Source: Aeromicrobium sp. 9AM (GTDB taxonomy: Bacteria; Actinomycetota; Actinomycetes; Propionibacteriales; Nocardioidaceae). From it: a stretch of 64,000 nt of DNA. The notes beneath the pieces are model-generated. The model had not been told where the DNA came from, ran no database searches, and was given only the letters and a program-made list of their open reading frames with translations. The stretch covers positions 868,001 to 932,000 of the forward strand of contig NZ_LR733304.1 of NCBI RefSeq assembly GCF_902506105.1, written 5' to 3'. Shown in pieces: positions 57,507 through 64,000 of the stretch (positions are counted from its first letter, which is position 1; the number at the start of each line of letters is the position of its first letter). Both the position numbers and the translations under genes were made by a program.

Positions 57507-58861
57507 TCGACCCCCGTCTGGCGGAGGTGGTCAAGGCGTACGACGTACGCGGCCGCTCGCCCGAACAGCTCGACCCTGCCCTGACCCGTGCCCTCGGCGA
57601 GGCGTTCGCCCTCGAGACCGGCGTGGCCGGCGGCGGCACCGCCGTCATCGGCCACGACATGCGTGACACGTCGCCGCTGCTCGTCGAGGCGTTCTCCGAC
57701 GGCGTACGCGCGCAGGGCGGCAACGTCATCGGCATCGGCCTGGCGTCGACCGACCTGCTCTACTTCGCGTCGGGCGACCTCGACCTGCCCGGCGCAATGA
57801 TCACCGCGAGCCACAACCCGGCGGCCTACAACGGCATCAAGCTGTGCCGCGCCGGCGCCAAGCCGATCGGCTACGACACCGGGCTCTCGGCGATCGCGGA
57901 GCAGGCCACCGAGTTCCTGGCCCGCACCGAGCTGCCGGAGCCGACCGGGACGTACGAAGAGCTCGATGCGCTGAGCCGCTACGCCACCTACCTGCACCAG
58001 ATCGTGCCGATCCCCGATCGCCGGCGGCTCACGGTCGTCGCCGACGCCGGCAACGGCATGGCCGGCCACACCGTGCCGTCGGTCTTCGCGACGCTCAACG
58101 TCGAGCTCACGCCGATGTACTTCGAGCTCGACGGCACGTTCCCCAACCACGACGCCAACCCGCTCGACCACAGCACGCTGGTCGACTTGCAGGCCAAGGT
58201 GCGCGAGACCGGCGCCGACATCGGCTTGGCCTTCGACGGCGACGCCGACCGCTGCTTCGTCGTCGACGAGCTCGGCGACGTCGTCTCACCATCCGCGATC
58301 ACGGCGCTCATCGCGTCGCGGGCCCTGCTCACGACGCCGGGCGCGACGATCCTGCACAACGTCATCACCTCCAAGGCCGTACCGGAGATCATCGTCGAGA
58401 ACGGCGGCACGGCTGTGCGTACGCCGGTGGGGCACTCGTTGATCAAGGCCGAGATGGCGCGCACCGGCGCGGTGTTCGGCGGCGAGCACTCGGGACACTT
58501 CTACTTCAAGGACTTCTTCCTCGCCGACTCCGGCATGATCGCCGCCCTGCACGTCATGGCGGCGCTTGCGGAGACCGACGGCACGGTGTCGGAGCTCATG
58601 GCGCAGTACGAGCGCTACGTCGCCTCCGGCGAGATCAACAGCACCGTCGACGACGGCCCGGCCATCCTCGCGGAGCTCGCGAAGACGTACGCCGACCTGC
58701 CGCAGGACACGCTCGACGGCCTGACGATCACGAGCGACCAGTGGTGGTTCAACGTGCGGGCGTCCAACACCGAGCCGCTGCTGCGGCTCAACGTCGAGGG
58801 CGACGACGAGGAGACCATGGCCCGCGTGCGCGATGAAGTCCTCGCGGTGATCCGTCGGTAG
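57503..58861 (+). CDS. manB: Phosphomannomutase/phosphoglucomutase
   Basis: 452 residues, alpha-D-phosphohexomutase family, from TTG 57503 overlapping the DUF3499 stop. The four signature loops are present: the phosphoserine loop [13 protein letters not shown], metal loop DGDADRC, sugar loop GEHSGHFYF and phosphate loop [14 protein letters not shown]. It makes mannose-1-phosphate for GDP-mannose and hence for envelope mannolipids and glycopolymers. The stop codon TAG is the first part of the -10 of the next gene. Confidence 0.93.
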   Translation: MIDPRLAEVVKAYDVRGRSPEQLDPALTRALGEAFALETGVAGGGTAVIGHDMRDTSPLLVEAFSDGVRAQGGNVIGIGLASTDLLYFASGDLDLPGAMITASHNPAAYNGIKLCRAGAKPIGYDTGLSAIAEQATEFLARTELPEPTGTYEELDALSRYATYLHQIVPIPDRRRLTVVADAGNGMAGHTVPSVFATLNVELTPMYFELDGTFPNHDANPLDHSTLVDLQAKVRETGADIGLAFDGDADRCFVVDELGDVVSPSAITALIASRALLTTPGATILHNVITSKAVPEIIVENGGTAVRTPVGHSLIKAEMARTGAVFGGEHSGHFYFKDFFLADSGMIAALHVMAALAETDGTVSELMAQYERYVASGEINSTVDDGPAILAELAKTYADLPQDTLDGLTITSDQWWFNVRASNTEPLLRLNVEGDDEETMARVRDEVLAVIRR

Positions 58862-58864
58862 GCT
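58859..58864 (+). promoter_or_regulatory. Predicted -10 (TAGGCT) embedded in the manB stop codon
   Basis: The hexamer starts with the manB TAG stop and lies seven bases before the ATG at 58872, which lacks a ribosome site. It would give the Trm112-like gene its own leaderless transcript. Confidence 0.4.
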
Positions 58865-58871
58865 GCTCCAC

Positions 58872-59039
58872 ATGAATCTTGACCCCGCCCTGCTCGAGAT
58901 CCTCGTCTGCCCGCAGTGCCGGGCCACCCTGGCGGTCGACGACGAGGCCAGCGAGCTCGTCTGCACCGCCTGCTCCCTGGCCTACCCGGTCCGGCGAGAC
59001 ATCCCCGTGATGCTCGTCGACGAGGCCCGGAGCATCTGA
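58872..59039 (+). CDS. Trm112-like zinc-ribbon protein
   Basis: 55 residues. [14 protein letters not shown] and [24 protein letters not shown] give two CxxC pairs about 15 residues apart, and the ...[12 protein letters not shown] end is the hallmark of Trm112/YcaR-like proteins. The eukaryotic relative activates methyltransferases; bacterial ones are often encoded beside envelope genes and have no assigned partner. Position between manB and ahcY is as in other actinobacteria. Confidence 0.9.
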   Translation: MNLDPALLEILVCPQCRATLAVDDEASELVCTACSLAYPVRRDIPVMLVDEARSI

Positions 59040-59042
59040 CTC

Positions 59043-60023
59043 GTGTCGACTGAAGGCGGCAACAAGGCGGTCATCGCTGCGCTCCTGGCCAACACCGGCA
59101 TCGCGATCACCAAGTTCATCGCATTCCTGCTGACGGGTTTCTCGTCGATGCTGGCCGAGTCGATTCACTCGCTGGCCGACTCCGGCAACCAGGTGCTGCT
59201 GCTCGTCGGCGGCAAGCGATCGCAGCGTGAGGCCACCGAGGAGCACCCGTTCGGCTTCGGCCGCGAGCGCTACATCTACGCGTTCGTCGTGTCGATCGTG
59301 CTGTTCAGCGTCGGTGGGCTGTTCGCGCTCTACGAGGCGTACCACAAGTGGCACGAGATCCATGAGGGTCACGACGCCGGCCTCGACAGCAAGTGGCGCC
59401 TCGTGCCGCTGGTCGTGCTGGGCATCGCGATCGTCCTGGAGTCACTGTCGTTCCGCACCGCGATCGTCGAGGGCAACAAGGTGCGCGGAGAGCAGAGCTG
59501 GTGGTCGTTCATCCGCCGGGCGAAGTCGCCTGAGCTCCCGGTCATCCTGCTCGAGGACTTCGCCGCACTGATCGGACTCGTGGCGGCATTCCTCGCGGTG
59601 AGCCTGTCCCTGATCACCGACAACGCCTACTTCGACGTGGTGGGCACGGGCTTCATCGGCGTCCTGCTGATCGTCGTCGCCGTCGTGCTCGCCATCGAGG
59701 TCAAGAGCCTGCTGATCGGCGAGTCCGCCGGCAAGGAGGCCATCGCACGGATGCGGACGGCGATCGAGTCGACGCCCGGCGTCACCCAGATCATCCACAT
59801 GAAGACGCTGCACATCGCGCCCGAGGAGCTGCTCGTCGCGGTCAAGATCGGCATCGAGTCCGATGCGACCGGCGCGGGCATCGCCGAGGTCATCGACGCC
59901 GCCGAGCGCAACGTGCGCGCCGCCGAGCCGATGGCCCAGCAGGTCTACGTCGAGCCCGACGTGTTCCGCGCCGACCACGTCCCGGACGCGCGCCCCGAGG
60001 CCCCGAGCGCCCCCAGCCACTGA
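59043..60023 (+). CDS. Cation diffusion facilitator transporter
   Basis: 326 residues from GTG 59043, three bases after the Trm112-like stop. About six membrane segments. Metal-site motifs: AESIHSLADSGNQ (His and Asp in helix 2) and LLEDFAALIGL (Glu and Asp in helix 5), similar to the SLC30A9-like subgroup. The C-terminal cytoplasmic domain (TPGVTQIIHMKTLHIAPEELLVAVKI) is the ferredoxin-like regulatory module. It probably exports zinc or another divalent metal in exchange for protons. Confidence 0.9.
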   Translation: MSTEGGNKAVIAALLANTGIAITKFIAFLLTGFSSMLAESIHSLADSGNQVLLLVGGKRSQREATEEHPFGFGRERYIYAFVVSIVLFSVGGLFALYEAYHKWHEIHEGHDAGLDSKWRLVPLVVLGIAIVLESLSFRTAIVEGNKVRGEQSWWSFIRRAKSPELPVILLEDFAALIGLVAAFLAVSLSLITDNAYFDVVGTGFIGVLLIVVAVVLAIEVKSLLIGESAGKEAIARMRTAIESTPGVTQIIHMKTLHIAPEELLVAVKIGIESDATGAGIAEVIDAAERNVRAAEPMAQQVYVEPDVFRADHVPDARPEAPSAPSH

Positions 60024-60029
60024 ACGGCC

Positions 60030-60095
60030 CCCGAGATTTGGATCCCGCTGCACCACCGGTGCGCCGTGGGCGGTGCACACGGATCCAAATCTCGG
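60030..60095. repeat. Dispersed palindrome, family B, between convergent genes
   Basis: CCGAGATTTGGATCC at 60031-60045 pairs perfectly with 60081-60095; an inner TGCACC (60049-60054) pairs with GGTGCA (60072-60077), so a long interrupted stem forms. It lies between the CDF stop and the symporter stop. Its sequence is unrelated to the family A palindromes. Probably a bidirectional terminator. Confidence 0.7.
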
Positions 60096-60099
60096 AGGC

Positions 60100-61770
60100 T
60101 TAGTCGACGGGTGGGGTGGACAGCGGGTCGAGCCGGTCGACGACCTCGGGGTCCCCGGCATCGGCCAGGTAGTCCGTCGGGTGTGTGTCGTCCGTGCCGG
60201 CGTCGATCCCGAGCGCCTGGCACACGAACGTGCCGACGGCCGCGACCAGCAGGTTGAGCACCAGCGCGGTCAGCCCAAAGTATATGAGGTTGTCGCTCAG
60301 GTTGATGCCGAGCACCTCGAGGGGAGCGACCGAGCCACCGAAGTGCGATCCCGGGTCGCCGACGACGGGTGTGTTGTAGGCCGCGATCGTGCCCCACACC
60401 ATGCCGACCGCCCAGCCGGCGATCAACGCGTACCGGTGGAACCAGCGCGTGTAGAGGCCGATGACGATCGCCGGGAGCGTCTGCAGGATCCAGATGCCGC
60501 CGAGCAGCTGCAGGTTGATCGCGAAGTCCTTGGGCAGCGCCAGCACGAACAGCAGCGCGCCGAACTTCACGAGCAGGCTGGCGAGCTTGCTCTGCTTGGC
60601 CTCCTGCGCATCCGTAGCGCCCGGGTTGAGGAACGCCTTGTAGATGTTGCGGGTCCACAGGTTGGCCGCGGCGATCGACATGATCGCAGCCGGCACGAAC
60701 GCGCCGATCACGATCGCGGCGAACGCGACACCGGCGAACCACGGCGAGAACTCCTGCTCGAACAGCTGCGGGATGGCCAGCTGCGGGTTCTTGACCTTGA
60801 TCCCGGCGGCCACGGCGGCGATGCCGAGCAGCGCCAGGAGGCCCAGCAGGAACGAGTACGCCGGCAGCAGCGCCGCGTTGCGCCGGATGATGTTGCGGTT
60901 CTTGGTCGACAGCACCGCGGTCACCGAGTGCGGGTACATGAACAGCGCCAGCGCCGAGCCGAGCGACAGCGTCGCGTATGCCCACTGGGAGACGCCGAGC
61001 CCGGGGATCAACCCCTTGGGCCGGGCCTCGCCGGCGGCGATGGCATCGGCACTGTCCTTGTTGAACGAGTCGAAAGCCTTGCCGGCCGAGTCGAAGATGC
61101 CGCTCCAGCCGCCCAGCTGCGTCGGGAGGTAGATCACCGCGACGATGATGACGAGGTAGATCAGCGTGTCCTTGACGAACGCGATCAGCGCGGGAGCCCG
61201 CAGACCTGACGAGTACGTGTAGGCCGCCAGGAGCGCGAACGCGACGAACAGCGGGATGTCCTTGCGGAACCAGCTGGCGTCCTCGCCACCGCCGAGGCCC
61301 ATGACGTCGAGCACCGCCTGGATGCCGACGAGCTGGAGCGCGATGTAGGGCAGCGTCGCGAGGATGCCGGTGAACGCGATCGCGAGCGACAGGCCACGCG
61401 AGTCGAACCGGCCCTGCACGAAGTCGGCCGGCGTGACGTACGCCCGGCGGTGCGAGACCGACCAGAGGCGCGGCAGGAAGATGAAGATGATCGGGTAGAG
61501 GATGATCGTGTAGGGCACGGCGAAGAAGCCCGTGGCGTTGCCGGCATACAGCAGCGCCGGCACCGCGATGAACGTGTACGCGGTGTAGATGTCGCCGCCG
61601 ATCAGGAACCAGGCGACGAACGTGCCGAAGCTGCGTCCGCCGAGCCCCCACTCGTCGAGGTTGTCGAGCGTCTCGGCCTTGCGCCACCGCGCGGCGAGGA
61701 AGCCCAGGACCGTGACGAGCAGGAAGAAGAACAGGAAGATGCTGAGGGACACCGGATCGACGTCGTTCAT
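60100..61770 (-). CDS. Sodium/solute symporter (acetate/monocarboxylate type)
   Basis: 556 residues, SSS family with about 13 membrane segments. Features: EWGLGGRSFGTFVAWFLIGGDIYTAYTFIAVPAL (helix 1-2), YVTPADFVQGRFDSR, ALALFMYPHSVTAVLSTKNRNIIRRNAALLPAY and AAIMSIAAANLWTRNIYKAF, the sodium-site helix 8 region. Similar to MctP/ActP-like carriers for acetate, pyruvate, lactate or propionate. It is coupled by a four-base overlap with a small DUF3311 protein, the usual partner of this carrier type. Confidence 0.88.
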   Translation of the reverse strand: MNDVDPVSLSIFLFFFLLVTVLGFLAARWRKAETLDNLDEWGLGGRSFGTFVAWFLIGGDIYTAYTFIAVPALLYAGNATGFFAVPYTIILYPIIFIFLPRLWSVSHRRAYVTPADFVQGRFDSRGLSLAIAFTGILATLPYIALQLVGIQAVLDVMGLGGGEDASWFRKDIPLFVAFALLAAYTYSSGLRAPALIAFVKDTLIYLVIIVAVIYLPTQLGGWSGIFDSAGKAFDSFNKDSADAIAAGEARPKGLIPGLGVSQWAYATLSLGSALALFMYPHSVTAVLSTKNRNIIRRNAALLPAYSFLLGLLALLGIAAVAAGIKVKNPQLAIPQLFEQEFSPWFAGVAFAAIVIGAFVPAAIMSIAAANLWTRNIYKAFLNPGATDAQEAKQSKLASLLVKFGALLFVLALPKDFAINLQLLGGIWILQTLPAIVIGLYTRWFHRYALIAGWAVGMVWGTIAAYNTPVVGDPGSHFGGSVAPLEVLGINLSDNLIYFGLTALVLNLLVAAVGTFVCQALGIDAGTDDTHPTDYLADAGDPEVVDRLDPLSTPPVD

Positions 61771-62027
61771 CGCTGGTCCCCGTTCGTGCGGCCTTCAGCG
61801 AGCCGACGCTGCCGCTCGTGCCCGATGACGAGCCGGTAGGCGATCGACGTCAGCACGACCGACCCGATCACGAGCAGGAACTGGTACCAGAAGAAGAACG
61901 GGATGCCCCACAGCTCGGGGTCGGCCTTGGCGTACGTCCAGACGAGCAGCGGGACGACGATGGCAACCGCCAGCGCCACCCCCGCCCCGATCAGTGGACC
62001 CTTGCCGGGCGGTGTGTGTTCTGGCAT
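61767..62027 (-). CDS. DUF3311 small membrane subunit of the symporter
   Basis: 86 residues from ATG 62027 (MPEHTPPGKG). Two membrane segments (GAGVALAVAIVVPLLVWTYA and FFFWYQFLLVIGSVVLTSIAY) separated by ADPELWGIPFFFWYQ, the DUF3311 pattern. These proteins are encoded before SSS-family carriers and are probably required for their assembly or activity. The stop overlaps the symporter start by four bases. Confidence 0.9.
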   Translation of the reverse strand: MPEHTPPGKGPLIGAGVALAVAIVVPLLVWTYAKADPELWGIPFFFWYQFLLVIGSVVLTSIAYRLVIGHERQRRLAEGRTNGDQR

Positions 62028-62178
62028 GGACGTGACCCCCAAGATCGGTCAGACCGTGACCCCCGTCACAGTCCCTCGGACACCGTACGCCCGTCCGCAG
62101 GACTGCGAAAGTCGGGGTCGTACCCTGTCGATTCGCTCACATGTGCCCGTCGATTCGGTGCGGACGACTACCCGCCGG

Positions 62179-62184
62179 TACGCT
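62179..62184 (+). promoter_or_regulatory. Predicted -10 (TACGCT), leaderless ahcY start
   Basis: TACGCT ends seven bases before the ahcY ATG (62192), with no ribosome binding site between. It leaves no room for a riboswitch leader if correct. Confidence 0.4.
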
Positions 62185-62191
62185 GTCGACC

Positions 62192-63619
<1,428 letters not shown>

Positions 63620-63642
63620 GTCACCGCACGACATACCGCTTC

Positions 63643-63670
63643 GGGCGTCAGGTGTTCGCATCTGGCGCCC
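63643..63670. terminator. 12-bp hairpin with TTCG tetraloop after ahcY
   Basis: Arms 63643-63654 and 63659-63670 pair along all 12 positions (two G-U pairs) around a TTCG loop. It begins 23 bases after the ahcY stop. A stem of this stability with a UUCG loop is a strong terminator candidate and separates ahcY from the mtrA unit. Confidence 0.75.
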
Positions 63671-63689
63671 GTTGCTGTTCCCGGCTCCG

Positions 63690-63695
63690 TATCAT
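63690..63695 (+). promoter_or_regulatory. Predicted -10 element (TATCAT) before the mtrA leader ORF
   Basis: TATCAT lies six bases upstream of the ATG at 63702 and downstream of the ahcY terminator hairpin. This is the position expected of a promoter giving a leaderless transcript that starts at the short leader ORF. Confidence 0.35.
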
Positions 63696-63701
63696 TCACC
63701 C

Positions 63702-63788
63702 ATGAGCGAGCGCAGCGAGCGAGTCATGTGGCTGGGTTCATGCGGCCGTCTCCGTATGGTGGGTTTCTTGGTGGAGAGGGCCGCATGA
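63702..63788 (+). CDS. 28-codon leader ORF coupled to mtrA
   Basis: A short frame starts MSERSERVMWLGSCGR at ATG 63702, six bases after TATCAT, and ends with a TGA (63786-63788) that overlaps the mtrA ATG (63785) as ATGA. Its first codons consist of a GAGCGAGCGCAGCGAGCGAG stretch that occurs before many actinobacterial genes (from memory). The product has no recognisable domain. It may serve only to bring ribosomes to the mtrA start, which has no ribosome site of its own beyond GGAGAGG inside this frame. Confidence 0.4.
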   Translation: MSERSERVMWLGSCGRLRMVGFLVERAA

Positions 63789-64000
63789 GCTATCGACGTA
63801 CGAAGCGTGATCGCGTGCTCGTCGTCGATGATGACGCCTCGCTCGCCGAGATGCTCACGATCGTGCTCGAGGGCGAGGGCCTGACGGCTGCGGTGTGCCG
63901 CTCGGGCGACCGGGTCATGGCGGCGTTCGGCCAGTTCAAGCCCGACGTGGTCCTGCTCGACCTGATGCTTCCGGGTCTTGACGGCATGAGCGTGTGCCGG
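63785..64000 (+). CDS. mtrA: MtrA response regulator, 3' end cut off by window
   Basis: The first 72 residues are visible. RVLVVDDDASLAEMLTIVLEGEGL carries the acidic pocket, and VVLLDLMLPGLDGMSVCR the phospho-acceptor Asp (DLMLPG). Identity to mycobacterial MtrA in the stretch VVDDDASLAEMLTIVL and the position directly after ahcY identify it. MtrA is the OmpR-type regulator of the MtrAB system that controls cell division and envelope genes; mtrB and lpqB would follow beyond the window. GGAGAGG lies six bases upstream of the ATG. A nine-residue tail before the receiver domain (MSYRRTKRD) differs from mycobacterial MtrA. Confidence 0.93.
   Translation, partial: MSYRRTKRDRVLVVDDDASLAEMLTIVLEGEGLTAAVCRSGDRVMAAFGQFKPDVVLLDLMLPGLDGMSVCR

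Noticed and set aside
62028..62191. SAH riboswitch before ahcY
   Set aside because: A -10 hexamer seven bases before the ATG suggests a leaderless mRNA, and no riboswitch core pairing could be drawn.

Overview
The window looks like chromosomal DNA from a high-G+C actinobacterium. Mycothiol deacetylase (mshB), a WhiB regulator, the 7Fe ferredoxin-dapC pair, a block running whiB - glycosyltransferase - DUF5719 - metallopeptidase-like - DUF3499 - phosphomannomutase - Trm112-like - ahcY - mtrA, and a TIGR03089 gene all point to Actinomycetes. The gene order and protein style suggest Nocardioidaceae (Aeromicrobium or Nocardioides). That placement is inference from memory of gene order, not a search. 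No rRNA, tRNA, CRISPR array or intact insertion sequence was seen.

Region 1, 1 to about 4.8 kb, is accessory. It holds a 5'-truncated DUF3800 protein, a SUKH immunity gene coupled to an HNH-type nuclease, a 700-base stretch with no convincing gene (possibly a serine-recombinase remnant), and a compact two-gene cassette of a tandem winged-helix protein and a winged-helix/TIR-like (nucleoside-deoxyribosyltransferase-like) protein. The base composition of the first 3 kb is visibly less G+C-rich than the rest. The two-gene cassette at 3049-4763 is the best candidate for an undescribed conflict or defence system.

Region 2, 5.0-12.7 kb, has small surface and regulatory genes: a SHOCT membrane protein, a DUF2510/nuclease/excalibur protein, a large SARP/AfsR-type regulator with an ATPase domain, a lipoprotein with two metallopeptidase-like repeats of which the second has lost its zinc ligands, an LpqN-type lipoprotein, a 52-residue ANTAR-like protein and a TIGR03083 protein.

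Region 3, 12.7-24.6 kb, is a plant-glycan utilisation locus on the minus strand: LacI regulator, then sugar-binding lipoprotein, two ABC permeases, a GH31 glycosidase, a GH127 beta-L-arabinofuranosidase and a large secreted multidomain glycoside hydrolase. The genes overlap or abut. Palindromic LacI-type operators lie before both the regulator and the binding-protein gene. The secreted enzyme would cut the polymer, the transporter would import arabinose-containing oligosaccharides, and the two cytoplasmic hydrolases would finish them. No transporter ATPase is encoded here, so a shared MsiK-like ATPase is presumed.

Region 4, 24.6-35.4 kb, holds mixed housekeeping genes: methyltransferase, OsmC, YibE/F, aminoglycoside-phosphotransferase-like, cupin, DUF2071, alditol oxidase, ABC-F and a prolyl-oligopeptidase-family peptidase. 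Region 5, 35.4-45 kb, carries mshB, a flavin reductase, a VanW protein, a Tat-type dioxygenase-like lipoprotein, ferredoxin, dapC and dapD. Region 6, 44.7-56.7 kb, is a cell-envelope block with three LytR-CpsA-Psr genes, an ABC polysaccharide exporter, a degenerate CofD-like gene, whiB, and a glycosyltransferase-membrane fusion with its DUF5719 partner. Region 7, 56.7 kb to the end, is the conserved DUF3499-manB-ahcY-mtrA block with a cation efflux protein and a Na+/solute symporter pair.

Two themes run across the window. Many genes lack a Shine-Dalgarno sequence and instead have a TANNNT -10 hexamer 5-8 bases before the start codon, which suggests leaderless mRNAs. Several convergent gene pairs are separated by long dispersed hairpins.
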